From an uncultured Chloroflexales bacterium (GTDB lineage Bacteria > Chloroflexota > Chloroflexia > Chloroflexales > Chloroflexaceae): a stretch of 64,000 bases of DNA. The translations under genes were made by a program, and so were the position numbers. The stretch spans positions 1-64,000 of the forward strand of contig CAKZSI010000002.1 in the NCBI GenBank assembly GCA_937918935.1, written 5' to 3'. Every line of letters begins with the position of its first letter. Position 1 is the stretch's first letter. Below are positions 42,339-51,362 of the stretch, one piece after another. The notes under the pieces were generated by a model. That model saw nothing but the letters and a program-made list of their open reading frames with translations, ran no database searches and was not told where the DNA came from.

Positions 42339-44129
42339 GTGAGCGGAAGCGGCCACATCCGCATCCTGGCCCTCCCGCTGCTGGTCGGCATCCTGGCGGC
42401 GCTGGCAGGCGCGTGCGCCGCACCCGCGGCGGCGCCGCCGGACCTGCGCGGCTGGCAGACGCTCTACACCCGCCCGGGGTGGACCGGCGGCGCCACGCTT
42501 GACCTGCGGGCCGTCGGGGATGTGATGCTGGCGCGCGGGGTAGCCCGCAACGCCGAGCGCCTGGGCGCGCCGGCGCTGCTGGCAGACAGCCGCGCATTGC
42601 TGGCGGGGGATCTGACCCTGGGCAACCTGGAAAGTCCGCTCACCACGGCCAGCGCCCCCGCACGACCGGGGCCGTACCGCTTGCTGGCGCCGCCGGCGCA
42701 GGTTGCGGCGCTTGCTTCCGCCGGCTTCGACCTGCTGGGCCTGGCCAACAACCACGCCCTCGATGCCGGCCCGGAGGGCCTGACCGAGACACTCGCCACA
42801 CTGCGCGACGAGGGGATGGACGCCGCCGGGGCCGGCCAGAGCGAGGCGGCGGCGCTAGCGCCGGTGATGCTGAACGCCCGCGGGCTGCGCGTGGCGGTGC
42901 TGGCCTTCAACGACGTGCGTGATCCCGCCGACGGACGCGGAGGACTGGCCCCGCCTGATGATCGCGCCTGGCCGAACCCCGATTTTGCGGACTGTCCGCC
43001 CGGCGCGGAACGCTGCGCCCACGGGCGCGCCTGGCTCAGCACCCGGGCGCTGGAGGCGGTAACGGCGGCGCGCGCCGAAGCCGACGCGGTGGTCGTGCTG
43101 GTCCATTGGGGCGTGGAATATGCTGTCGAGCCGGGGGTGCGGCAACGGGCCTGGGCCGCGCGGCTGGTCGCTGCGGGGGCCGATCTGGTGCTTGGGTCCC
43201 ATCCCCACGTGCTCCAACCGGTTGAAAGCCTGACCTCGGCAGGGCGAGCGGGAATCGTCGCCTATTCCCTGGGCGATTTTCTCTTCGATGGTTCGGCCAA
43301 TCCGGCCCTGAGCAGCGGGGCGGTGCTGCGGGCACTGCTCGACCGTGAGGGGGTGGCCCTGCTGGCCGTAGCGCCAGTGGTCACGACGGGGGGGCGCCCA
43401 CGGCCTCCTGGGCCAGAGAGCGCAGCCTGGCGCGCGGCGCTGGAGACGCTGAGCCGATCCGCGCCTTTCTCCTCCGAGACACCAGCGACGCCTTCCCTGG
43501 CCCGGGCGACGACGCAAGCGAGCACCACCAGCGTCTGGCGCTGGGACGGGGCCAGCGGTCAGCCCGTACCAATAGCGGCCTCCCTCGCTCCTCACCCCGT
43601 GCTGATCCCGGCCGATCTGCGCGGCAATGGCGAGCCACTATGGGCCATCCTTGACGCGGCGGGGGTGTTGACATTACGCGATGGCCCCGGCCCTGACGCG
43701 CCAGTGGTGTGGCGTAACGAGCAATCGGACTGGCGGATCACCCGCGTGCTGGCCGGCGACCCTGATGACGACGGGCGCGTCGAACTGTTGCTGCTCCTCT
43801 GGCAGCCCGACGAGACGGGCCGGCTGCGTTCGCAGCCCTACTTGCTGGGCTGGCGCGGAGGACGCTTCCGGATCATCTGGGGCGGCTCGGCGCCCGCGAT
43901 ACCCATCCAGGACCTGGCGTGGGCCGACCTCGAAGGCGACGGGCGCGGCGAACTGGTGGCGCTGGAGGGCGGCGCGGCACCGGGGGACGCCGGGGAGCGC
44001 GTCTCGGTCTGGCGCTGGCACGGCTGGGGCTTTCAGCTCGAATGGCGTTCAGCGGCCGGGCAGTGGTGCCGGGTTGGGGTAGAGGACGTAGATGGCGACG
44101 GTCGTCTCGAGATCCTGGCGGCGCCCTGA
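42339..44129 (+). CDS. CapA-family metallophosphoesterase-like lipoprotein with FG-GAP-like C-terminus
   Basis: 596 aa. Lipobox LAGAC near residue 26. The CapA (poly-gamma-glutamate synthesis protein) calcineurin-like fold is shown by VGDVMLARG, LGNLESPL, GLANNHALDAG, VHWGVEYAV, GSHPHVLQPVE and SLGDFLFDG. The C-terminal 200 residues carry VLAGDPDDDGRVELLLLL and ADLEGDGRGELVAL, FG-GAP/VCBS-like calcium loops. Its real enzymatic role in PGA or another cell-wall polymer is unsure; no CapB/C genes are adjacent. GTG 42339 is chosen with AAGGAGG eight nt upstream. Confidence 0.88.
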   Translation: MSGSGHIRILALPLLVGILAALAGACAAPAAAPPDLRGWQTLYTRPGWTGGATLDLRAVGDVMLARGVARNAERLGAPALLADSRALLAGDLTLGNLESPLTTASAPARPGPYRLLAPPAQVAALASAGFDLLGLANNHALDAGPEGLTETLATLRDEGMDAAGAGQSEAAALAPVMLNARGLRVAVLAFNDVRDPADGRGGLAPPDDRAWPNPDFADCPPGAERCAHGRAWLSTRALEAVTAARAEADAVVVLVHWGVEYAVEPGVRQRAWAARLVAAGADLVLGSHPHVLQPVESLTSAGRAGIVAYSLGDFLFDGSANPALSSGAVLRALLDREGVALLAVAPVVTTGGRPRPPGPESAAWRAALETLSRSAPFSSETPATPSLARATTQASTTSVWRWDGASGQPVPIAASLAPHPVLIPADLRGNGEPLWAILDAAGVLTLRDGPGPDAPVVWRNEQSDWRITRVLAGDPDDDGRVELLLLLWQPDETGRLRSQPYLLGWRGGRFRIIWGGSAPAIPIQDLAWADLEGDGRGELVALEGGAAPGDAGERVSVWRWHGWGFQLEWRSAAGQWCRVGVEDVDGDGRLEILAAP

Positions 44130-44361
44130 GGTGAAGATTCGGGGGGAGGATAGAGCACCTACGTTGGCCCAGGGCTGATGCAGCGTCCGCCCCCGGTGGG
44201 GATTGGGGCGAGATAGCCGCCCGAATACGGTCATTTTTCGTTGGTTCTGAGCAAGCCCTGGAGACTCAGGAATAGCCCTGCGGGCTGGTCGCGCCTCATA
44301 GACATACCGCCGCTGGCGGACTATAATGAGAGTTGTCGGAAATAGTTCAGGAGGTACATAT
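44130..44361. other. Gap with promoter of the 111-aa gene
   Basis: GC-rich DNA with a sigma-70-like promoter at its end. No gene is seen on either strand. Confidence 0.5.
44299..44327 (+). promoter_or_regulatory. Sigma-70 promoter of the 111-aa gene
   Basis: TAGACA (44299-44304, one mismatch) and perfect TATAAT (44322-44327) spaced 17 bp, 35 nt before ATG 44362. Confidence 0.7.
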
Positions 44362-44697
44362 ATGACAGAGATACAAAGCCAGAACAGTGCACCGGGCCGG
44401 GGAGAGGATCTGGTGGACGCGGCCGGCGCTCTGGGGGCCAGTGTGGCGCGACTGGGGATGGCAGCGGTGAGCTGGCCGGTGTACCTGTTACCACCGCGCG
44501 CCCGCAGCGAGGCGATTGACGCCACTTCCGACCTGTTCAGAGCAGTTGGCCGGCTGCACCTTGGCGTCGCCCGGGCGGCCATTCGCGGCCTGGACATCGC
44601 GGCACGCGAAATCAATCGCGTGGTCAATGAGCAGATCGAACAGGATGAACTGAGGAGCCGGCCCGCAACGAAAGTGGAGATCGAGACGGGGAACTAG
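44362..44697 (+). CDS. Small helical protein of unknown function, 111 aa
   Basis: 111 aa from ATG 44362, with AGGAGG upstream. It is predicted mostly alpha-helical with Ala- and Arg-rich amphipathic stretches (AGALGASVARLGMAAVSW, YLLPPRARSEAIDATSDLF) and ends in a charged tail. The pattern recalls phasin or histone-like helical small proteins, but I do not recognise the family. A strong promoter and ribosome-binding site suggest good expression. A family F hairpin follows the stop. Confidence 0.75.
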   Translation: MTEIQSQNSAPGRGEDLVDAAGALGASVARLGMAAVSWPVYLLPPRARSEAIDATSDLFRAVGRLHLGVARAAIRGLDIAAREINRVVNEQIEQDELRSRPATKVEIETGN

Positions 44698-44713
44698 TGT
44701 CCGAGCACATACA

Positions 44714-44746
44714 GGCCGAAGCATTGGCGTAGGCAATGCTTCGGCC
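44714..44746 (+). terminator. Hairpin (family F) after the 111-aa gene
   Basis: Perfect 13-bp arms GGCCGAAGCATTG/CAATGCTTCGGCC around GCGTAGG, 17 nt after the stop and preceded by TGTCCGAG, as after purE. A third partial copy (GAGGCGCTGGCTACGTC) is at about 44782-44817, near the end of the convergent beta-helix gene. Confidence 0.75.
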
Positions 44747-44842
44747 CAACGAGCGCAACTCTTCAGGAGCGGGGTAAGGGCGAGGCGCTGGCTACGTCAA
44801 TGCTTCGACCCAACAACCCGGCAACGACGCTCGGACGGAGAA

Positions 44843-46429
44843 CTAGCGCGGCGGGGCGCATGAGGGTGGCGCCTGCAACCAGGGGATGAACTCGATATTC
44901 ACTCCCACTGAGTCGCCGCGCCCATCGGCGTTGCGCTCGGGGTCGTAGGGGCCGGAGGCGTCGCCCCACCAGTTATTGCGCATATCGAGGAGGATTTCGC
45001 TGGTCGCACCGCGGCCAAGCCCATAGCGCAGGTAGATCGGGATGATCGGCGGGACGTGGTCATCAATATAGTTCTGCTCGACACGCAGATCCATGGGCAG
45101 GGCGCCGTTGGGGGCCACCTGTTCGGTAGCGGTGCGGATCCCCAGACCCATGTCATCGCCGACGAGCGTATTGCAAACCACGGCGCCTCGGAGGGGGCCA
45201 TTAGTCGTCAACTGCAAATTGGGCGTGCCGCCAGTCACCAGGTTCCCCTCAACCGTCAGGTTCAGCGTTTCGAAGGTGCTGCCGTTGTTGAGGCGAACCT
45301 GGGGCGAACCGTCGGTGAGGCGGTTCCCGCCAAAGCGATTGCGGGTGAGGGTCACGAAATTCCCGCGGGCGAAACTGACCTCCAGGGCCGCGCCAAAGGG
45401 AATATCGTTCCCGAACATCTCGGTATCGCTCATCTCCAGACGGGTGTCGGTAGTGATAATGCCGCCGCCGTTATCGATAAAGCGGCTGTTTCGCACCGTC
45501 AGGTTACTGCGATCGACGGCCATCACCGTGCCGCCCACGCCCCCGCCACGCACCTCCGTATGCTCCAGCACCATCACGCTGTCCGGGCGTCCGAACAGAC
45601 CGCTCCAGCGGGCGCCGGTGTTCCCGACGAAGCGCACCGGTTGGGCCGTCGTTCCCGCGGCCAGCAACCGTCCACCATCTACATAAATGGACACCCCCGG
45701 ATCGAGGCGAACCTCCACCCCCGGCTCGATGAGCAACTCTGACCCCGGAGGGATCTGCACGTCACGCCGGAGGATGATCGGCCCCTGCGCTGCGGACCAG
45801 CGCACGCTGCCCCGCAGCACATCCGCAGGGGGCGGGGGTGGCGTGGTAGGTGTCGCCGGCGGCGCCGTAGGAACCGGGGTCGGGGTAATATCAAGCTCCA
45901 GATCGGAGGTTGGCGTAGGGGGCGGCGGCGCCGTGGGAGGCGGCTGAATCGGTGGCGGAACGGTAGGCTGGATGACCTCAGGCGCGCGCGTAGGCGGCGG
46001 GGGCGCCGTGGGCTGAATGACCGTGGGGTTGAAGGTCGGCAGAGATGGGGGAGTGCCCTCCCCAACCGGGCCAGGATACGGCTCCTCGGGCACACCCGGA
46101 CTCGCTGTCGCGACCCCCTGCTGAGCAGTGGGAACCAGAGGGGACGCCGTCGGCGCCTGACCGATCACCTCAGGGCCGGGGTAAGGCGCTTCAGCTATAG
46201 AAGTTGGGGTTGCCAGAGGAGCAACCGGCGACTGCGCCGCCTCGGTGGCGAGAGCGGGGGTGGCGGTAGCCGGGACCTGACCGATATTCGTACCAGTGTT
46301 GGGCGTAAACAGGAACGTCAGAGCAACAGCGAGAATGAGGAAGGTGAGGGCGCCGAGCAAGAGCAGCGTGTCGCGGCTGATCCGGCCCTCCGAGCCGCGC
46401 TCGGGCGTCTGCTGATCGTCCTGCGTCAC
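44843..46429 (-). CDS. Membrane-anchored right-handed beta-helix surface protein with Pro/Thr-rich stalk
   Basis: 528 aa from GTG 46429, which has GGAGGT eight nt upstream. Cytoplasmic basic head, one membrane helix (about 20-42), a Pro/Thr/Ala-rich stalk (about 45-210, many APTPTP and PPPPT runs) and a right-handed parallel beta-helix (about 215-528) with repeating NSRFIDNGGGI and NNWWGDASGPYDPE, a segment typical of CSLREA-type or pectate-lyase-fold passenger domains. Probably an extracellular carbohydrate-binding or adhesive protein; no catalytic site is recognised. Likely signal-anchor topology with the C-terminus outside. Confidence 0.82.
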   Translation of the reverse strand: MTQDDQQTPERGSEGRISRDTLLLLGALTFLILAVALTFLFTPNTGTNIGQVPATATPALATEAAQSPVAPLATPTSIAEAPYPGPEVIGQAPTASPLVPTAQQGVATASPGVPEEPYPGPVGEGTPPSLPTFNPTVIQPTAPPPPTRAPEVIQPTVPPPIQPPPTAPPPPTPTSDLELDITPTPVPTAPPATPTTPPPPPADVLRGSVRWSAAQGPIILRRDVQIPPGSELLIEPGVEVRLDPGVSIYVDGGRLLAAGTTAQPVRFVGNTGARWSGLFGRPDSVMVLEHTEVRGGGVGGTVMAVDRSNLTVRNSRFIDNGGGIITTDTRLEMSDTEMFGNDIPFGAALEVSFARGNFVTLTRNRFGGNRLTDGSPQVRLNNGSTFETLNLTVEGNLVTGGTPNLQLTTNGPLRGAVVCNTLVGDDMGLGIRTATEQVAPNGALPMDLRVEQNYIDDHVPPIIPIYLRYGLGRGATSEILLDMRNNWWGDASGPYDPERNADGRGDSVGVNIEFIPWLQAPPSCAPPR

Positions 46430-46502
46430 CGGGCAAACCTCCACGTCGCGGGTCAAAACCGCAAGCAGTGTACCACAGTCCTGGCACTCACTGCAATCAG
46501 GA

Positions 46503-46556
46503 TCAGTTTGGTGTTACTTCCGACGTATAATGAAGCAAAACCCGGGTTTTCCAGAC
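46503..46556 (+). promoter_or_regulatory. ftsH upstream region with TATAAT and repeat A variant
   Basis: A TATAAT at 46526-46531 without a clear -35 is followed by AAAACCCGGGTTTT (46537-46550), a repeat A relative, and a GGAGGGCTGCGCCCTCC hairpin around 46577-46593. The weak -35 limits confidence. Confidence 0.35.
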
Positions 46557-46634
46557 CCTGGCCCGCCGGTCGGGAGGGTCGGGGAGGGCTGCGCCCTCCT
46601 GAACAGACTCTTGTCATTTCTGATGAGGACAGCT

Positions 46635-48638
46635 ATGGCGCCACTTCCCCGCGGCACGCCCCCTACGACCCAACCGACGCCCGGACAGGGCACCAATCAG
46701 GGGCCTATGTGGCAAACCACCCGGCGCGGGAGTTTCTGGATCACCTTTCTCGTGCTCCTGGTCCTGAACTACCTGCTGATCAACTGGCTCTTTCCCGCCG
46801 AGCCGAACTATATCACCATTCCCTACACCGTCTTTAAGGAACAGGTTGCAGCCGGGAACGTGGTGGCAATCACCAGTCGGGGCGAGGACATTCAGGGCGA
46901 GTTCCGCCAGCCGGTCACGGCCAGCGAAGGCCCGCACGGGCTGGTGGTGCTGACGCCCGCGGAGGATCCGCCCCCCGCCGGGGAACGGGTCTATCGCCGG
47001 TTCGCCACGATCAAGCCGGCGCTCATTCCTGATCCGGAGTTGATCACCCTGCTGGAGACGAACGGGGTGGTGATCACTGCCGAGCCGCTTGAGCAGGCCC
47101 GTTCACCGCTGTGGACGCTGCTGCTGGCCTTTGGACCAACCTTGCTGCTGATCGGCGGTTTTCTGTGGCTCAGTTCGCGCGCGCTGCGCGGCGCGGGCGG
47201 CGCCAGCGGGGTATTCGGCCTGGGTCGGGCGCGTGCCCGCCGCTACGATCCCTACACAGCGCAGCGCGTTACCTTCGAGGACGTGGCGGGGATCGACGAG
47301 GTCGAACAGGAACTGATCGAGATCGTTGATTTTCTGAAGAATCCCGAGAAGTACGAGAAGCTGGGCGCGCGGATCCCCCGCGGGGTTCTGCTGGAAGGCC
47401 CCCCCGGCACCGGCAAGACGCTGCTGGCCCGCGCCGTGGCCGGTGAGGCCGATGTGCCCTTCTTCTCGATGAGCGGTTCGGAGTTTATCGAGATGGTGGT
47501 TGGCGTGGGGGCCAGCCGGGTGCGCGATCTGTTCCAGCAGGCGCGCGCGGCGGCGCCGGCGATCATTTTCATTGATGAGATTGACGCCATCGGGCGGCGC
47601 CGCGGCGGAGGCGAACTGGGAGGCAACGAGGAGCGCGAACAGACCCTCAACCAGATCCTCACCGAGATGGACGGCTTCGACGCCCAGACGCACGTGGTGG
47701 TGCTGGCGGCCACCAATCGCTCCGATGTGCTCGACCCGGCCCTGCTGCGTCCCGGGCGCTTCGACCGGCGTATCGTGGTGCAGCCGCCGGACAAGAACGG
47801 CCGCGCCGAGATCCTCAAGATCCACACCCGCGACGTGCCACTGGCCCCCGATGTGGATCTGCATCGGGTTGCCGAGAATGCGCCGGGAGCGACAGGCGCG
47901 GAATTGCGGAACCTGGTGAACGAGGCCTCGCTGATGGCCGCGCGCCGCGGCAGCAGCCAGGTGACCATGCGCGACTTCTCGGATGCCCTGGAGAAGATCT
48001 ACCTGGGTCTGGAGCGGCGCATTCTGCTGCACCCCGAGGAACGCGAGCGCGTGGCCTTCCACGAGGCCGGTCACGCCCTGCTGGCCCTGCTGCAGCCGGA
48101 GAGCGACCCGGTGCGCCGGGTGACAATCGTACCGCGGGCGCAGTCGCTGGGGGTCACCCTCTCGGTGCCCATCAATGACCGCTACAACTACACGGAGGAT
48201 TATCTGCGGGCGCGGATCGTGACCATCCTGGGCGGGCGGGCCGCCGAGCTGGTGGTCTACGGGAACGTCACCACCGGCGCCGAGAATGACCTGCAGCAAG
48301 TGACCAACCTGGCCCAGGCGATGGTCATGCGTTTCGGGATGAGCGACGAAGTGGGCCAGGTGCAATTGCTGGATACCAGCCGCGGCAACTACCTGGGCGC
48401 AGGGTTGTCGCAGCGGCCCTACAGCGAAGCTACGGCCCAGGTCGCCGACAGGGCTGTGCGGAAGATCGTGGACGAGAGCTACCAGAAAGCCATTCGGCTG
48501 CTCAACGAGAATCGCGACCGTCTTGATGCGCTGGCGCGGGCCTTGCTGGCCGAAGAGACCCTTGACGAGGCGCGCATCCGCGAAGTAACCGGTCTGACGG
48601 GCCACGAGCAGCACGCGCTCACTCCGGTTGCGCCGTGA
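46635..48638 (+). CDS. ftsH: ATP-dependent zinc metalloprotease FtsH
   Basis: 667 aa. Two membrane helices (about 30-52 and 154-178) flank an extracytoplasmic loop. The AAA domain has Walker A GPPGTGKT (255-262), Walker [12 protein letters not shown], and the second region of homology (RPGRFDRR). The M41 protease site is HEAGH (476-480) with a downstream Asp in the [10 protein letters not shown] segment. It degrades misfolded and regulatory membrane proteins. ATG 46635 has GAGGA upstream. The frame before it is repeat DNA. rpiA follows. Confidence 0.96.
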   Translation: MAPLPRGTPPTTQPTPGQGTNQGPMWQTTRRGSFWITFLVLLVLNYLLINWLFPAEPNYITIPYTVFKEQVAAGNVVAITSRGEDIQGEFRQPVTASEGPHGLVVLTPAEDPPPAGERVYRRFATIKPALIPDPELITLLETNGVVITAEPLEQARSPLWTLLLAFGPTLLLIGGFLWLSSRALRGAGGASGVFGLGRARARRYDPYTAQRVTFEDVAGIDEVEQELIEIVDFLKNPEKYEKLGARIPRGVLLEGPPGTGKTLLARAVAGEADVPFFSMSGSEFIEMVVGVGASRVRDLFQQARAAAPAIIFIDEIDAIGRRRGGGELGGNEEREQTLNQILTEMDGFDAQTHVVVLAATNRSDVLDPALLRPGRFDRRIVVQPPDKNGRAEILKIHTRDVPLAPDVDLHRVAENAPGATGAELRNLVNEASLMAARRGSSQVTMRDFSDALEKIYLGLERRILLHPEERERVAFHEAGHALLALLQPESDPVRRVTIVPRAQSLGVTLSVPINDRYNYTEDYLRARIVTILGGRAAELVVYGNVTTGAENDLQQVTNLAQAMVMRFGMSDEVGQVQLLDTSRGNYLGAGLSQRPYSEATAQVADRAVRKIVDESYQKAIRLLNENRDRLDALARALLAEETLDEARIREVTGLTGHEQHALTPVAP

Positions 48639-48811
48639 GAGGCTTTAGAGCTGGTTCACCCTACATTGGAGGCTTGCGGGGAGGCCAGGTCTCTCCGCAA
48701 CCTTCGTTCCGCCCGCAGCGGCGGAAACCTGAGCATCGCGGAGGGCGGCGCCCTCCGCATCTCTCCCCGCCAGAGGGGAGGGCAAAGCCCTCCCACGAAA
48801 GCGAGCGCGCT

Positions 48812-49558
48812 ATGAACAGCGATTCCAGGGAAGGATTGAAGCGGCGGGCCGCCGAACGGGCGGTGGAACTGATCGAACCGGGCATGGTGGTGGGTCTGGG
48901 GGTCGGCAGCACGGCTATTCACGCCGTGCGCCGCATCGCCGCGCTGTTGAAGATGGGTGAATTGCGCGATATCGTGGGGGTGGCCTGCGCCGATAGCGTG
49001 GAACGCGAGGCGCGCGACCTGGGGATTCCGCTCACCACCCTGGACGAGTGCGGAACGGTGGACCTGACCATTGACGGCGCCGATGAGGTTGATCCAGAGT
49101 TCAACCTGATCAAGGGTGGCGGCGGGGCGCTGCTCCGCGAGAAAATGGTTGCCCAGGCTTCGCGGCGCGAGGTCATTGTGGTAGACTCAAGCAAGTTGTC
49201 GCCAGCCCTGGGCAGTCGTTTCCCGCTGCCGCTGGAAGTGATCGCCTTCGGCGCCCAGGCAACGGCACGCTTCGTTGCCAGCCTCGGGGCGCAGGTGGCG
49301 TTCCGGCTGACGAGCAGCGGCGCGTTCTTCCGCACCGACCAGGGCAACTACATCCTCGATTGCGCCTTTGGCCCGATTGATGACCTGGAGCGCCTGGCGT
49401 TCGCGCTGGAACGGCGGGCGGGGATCGTTGAACACGGGCTCTTTCTCGATCTGGTTACCGATCTGATCATCGCCGGTGAAGATGGCGTCCGCCACCTGCG
49501 GGCCAACTCCTCCCCCAGGGAAGCGCCGTGCAGTAGCCGCGGGAAGCCTGCACGGTAG
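48812..49558 (+). CDS. rpiA: Ribose-5-phosphate isomerase A
   Basis: 248 aa. Motifs [32 protein letters not shown] and GNYILDC are those of type A ribose-5-phosphate isomerase. It interconverts ribose- and ribulose-5-phosphate. The C-terminal 20 residues ([16 protein letters not shown]) are not conserved in shape and are encoded by low-complexity DNA. The upstream gap contains GAGGGCGGCGCCCTC and GGGAGGGCAAAGCCCTCCC hairpins; the ribosome-binding site is weak. It lies with rpe and glk in a pentose-phosphate/glucose cluster. Confidence 0.95.
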   Translation: MNSDSREGLKRRAAERAVELIEPGMVVGLGVGSTAIHAVRRIAALLKMGELRDIVGVACADSVEREARDLGIPLTTLDECGTVDLTIDGADEVDPEFNLIKGGGGALLREKMVAQASRREVIVVDSSKLSPALGSRFPLPLEVIAFGAQATARFVASLGAQVAFRLTSSGAFFRTDQGNYILDCAFGPIDDLERLAFALERRAGIVEHGLFLDLVTDLIIAGEDGVRHLRANSSPREAPCSSRGKPAR

Positions 49559-49570
49559 AAATGGAACGCT

Positions 49571-50245
49571 ATGATCCTCGCTCCTTCGATCCTTACCGCC
49601 GACTTCTTGCGCCTCGGCGCGGAGGTGGAAGCGGCCCTGACCGCAGGGATACGCTGGCTGCACCTCGATGTGATGGACGGGCGCTTCGTGCCCAACATCA
49701 GCTTCGGGCCGCCGGTGGTGCGCGCCCTCCGCCCCCTCGCCGCGCGCTACGATGCCATCCTCGATGCCCATCTAATGATTGTGGAGCCGGAACGCTACCT
49801 GGAGACGTTTGTTGCCGCCGGCTGCGAGCGCATCACGGTCCACATTGAAGCCAGTACGCACCTGCACCGCACCGTGCAGACCATTCGGGCCCTGGGGGCG
49901 CGGCCCGGCGTGGCTCTCAACCCCGCCACCCCCCTCGGCGCACTGGAGGAGATCCTGCCCGAGGTGGATCTTGTGCTGATTATGACGGTGAACCCCGGCT
50001 TTGGAGGCCAGTCGTTTATTCCCGGCGGCCTTGACAAGGTGGCCCGGCTGCGGCAGATCCTGCGCGCCCGCCGGCTGGAGCACATTGATATCCAGGTTGA
50101 CGGCGGGGTCAATCCCGAGACCATCGGCCTGCTGCGCGACGCGGGCGCCACGGTGGCCGTGGCCGGCGCGGCGATTTTCGGGCCGGACCGCGGCATCGCC
50201 AGCGCGATTGGCGCGCTGCGGGCAGCACTCGGGGAGCAGGGCTAG
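49571..50245 (+). CDS. rpe: Ribulose-phosphate 3-epimerase
   Basis: 224 aa TIM barrel. APSILTADFLRLG, LDVMDGRFVPN, HLMIVEPERY, VNPGFGGQSF and IQVDGGVNPET are textbook Rpe motifs including the metal-binding Asp and His residues. It interconverts ribulose- and xylulose-5-phosphate. It starts 12 bp after rpiA and ends 11 bp before glk, so the three genes are one operon. Confidence 0.96.
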   Translation: MILAPSILTADFLRLGAEVEAALTAGIRWLHLDVMDGRFVPNISFGPPVVRALRPLAARYDAILDAHLMIVEPERYLETFVAAGCERITVHIEASTHLHRTVQTIRALGARPGVALNPATPLGALEEILPEVDLVLIMTVNPGFGGQSFIPGGLDKVARLRQILRARRLEHIDIQVDGGVNPETIGLLRDAGATVAVAGAAIFGPDRGIASAIGALRAALGEQG

Positions 50246-50256
50246 AGGAGAGAGGC

Positions 50257-51240
50257 ATGTTTCTTGCAGGCGACATCGGCGGCACCAAAACCGCCCTGGT
50301 GCTCGTTTCGCGCGACTCGGGGCCGCAACGCTTTCTGGCCACGGCAACCTTCCCAAGCAATCAGTATCGCAATCTGGAGGAGATTGTCAGCGCGTTTCTC
50401 GCCGCGCATCCGGCCTCTCTCGAGGGGGCCTGCTTCGGTGTGGCCGGCCCGGTGATCAATCAGCGAGCCGAGATTACCAATATGCCCTGGGTGATTGATG
50501 GGCGCGCGGTGAGTGCCCATCTCGGCGACGTGCCGGTGACGCTGATCAACGATCTGGTGGCCTTCGCCCAGTCGGTGCCCTACCTTCAGCCCGAACACCT
50601 GGAGACTCTGAATCCGGGCACCCCGGACCCCCACGGCACCATCGCCGTAATCGCCCCCGGCACGGGCCTGGGTGAGGCGTACCTGACATGGGAGTACGGG
50701 CACTATCGCGCGCACCCTTCCGAGGGCGGCCATGCCAGCTTCGCCCCCACCACGGCGCTCGAAGTCGAACTGCTCAGGTACATGCTCGAACACCACAACC
50801 ACGTGAGCTACGAACGGCTGTGTTCCGGTCTCGGCATCCCCAATCTCTACGCCTTCTTTCGCGACCGCGTCTTCCGACGGGAGACGGCGGAGATCGCCGC
50901 CGCGCTGGCGGTGGCCAGCGATCCTACGCCGGTGATCGTTGACGGCGCGCTCGATCCCGCCACCCCCTGCCCGCTCTGCACGGCCACGCTCGACTGCTTC
51001 CTGGGCATTCTCGGTTCCGAAATAGGCAACCTGGTGCTCAAGGTCTTTGCCACCGGCGGAGTATACCTGGGGGGCGGCATCCCGCCACGCATCCTCACCC
51101 AGTTACGCACCGCGCGCCTGCTCGATGCGATGCGGAACAAGGGCCGCTTCCGCAGCCTGATGGAGCGCACGCCGGTGCATGTCATCCTCGACCCCCGGGC
51201 GGCACTGGTCGGCGCCGCGGCCTATGGGCTGATTGATTGA
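50257..51240 (+). CDS. glk: Glucokinase
   Basis: 327 aa. ASKHA-fold kinase of the Glk (bacterial group A) type: GDIGGTKTAL phosphate-1 motif, FGVAGPV, LINDLVAFA with catalytic Asp, APGTGLGEAYL and SEGGHASF. It phosphorylates glucose with ATP. GAGGAGAGAGGC is the ribosome-binding site. Downstream comes a Nudix regulator behind its own promoter, with a GGGAGGGCGTGGCCCTCCC hairpin between. Confidence 0.93.
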   Translation: MFLAGDIGGTKTALVLVSRDSGPQRFLATATFPSNQYRNLEEIVSAFLAAHPASLEGACFGVAGPVINQRAEITNMPWVIDGRAVSAHLGDVPVTLINDLVAFAQSVPYLQPEHLETLNPGTPDPHGTIAVIAPGTGLGEAYLTWEYGHYRAHPSEGGHASFAPTTALEVELLRYMLEHHNHVSYERLCSGLGIPNLYAFFRDRVFRRETAEIAAALAVASDPTPVIVDGALDPATPCPLCTATLDCFLGILGSEIGNLVLKVFATGGVYLGGGIPPRILTQLRTARLLDAMRNKGRFRSLMERTPVHVILDPRAALVGAAAYGLID

Positions 51241-51300
51241 CGCAGTTTCAAGACGTTCTGGGAGGGCGTGGCCCTCCCAGACCCTGCGCCAGGCGAAGGC

Positions 51301-51329
51301 TTGACACTCCCGCCCGGATCATCTATGAT
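51301..51329 (+). promoter_or_regulatory. Near-consensus promoter of the Nudix-winged-helix gene
   Basis: TTGACA (51301-51306) and TATGAT (51324-51329) spaced 17 bp. The -10 overlaps the operator palindrome that follows. Confidence 0.8.
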
Positions 51330-51350
51330 AGTGTTGTTTATACACTATCA
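51326..51350. promoter_or_regulatory. Operator palindrome overlapping the -10 of the Nudix-winged-helix gene
   Basis: Perfect 9-bp arms TGATAGTGT and ACACTATCA separated by TGTTTAT. Its position over the -10 and start site is classic for an auto-repressor. The gene it controls encodes its own likely binding protein. Confidence 0.7.
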
Positions 51351-51362
51351 GAGGAGCGTGCC

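Noticed and set aside
47103-48614. 503-codon open frame antisense to ftsH
   Set aside because: FtsH motifs are all in the plus frame; this frame is a shadow.
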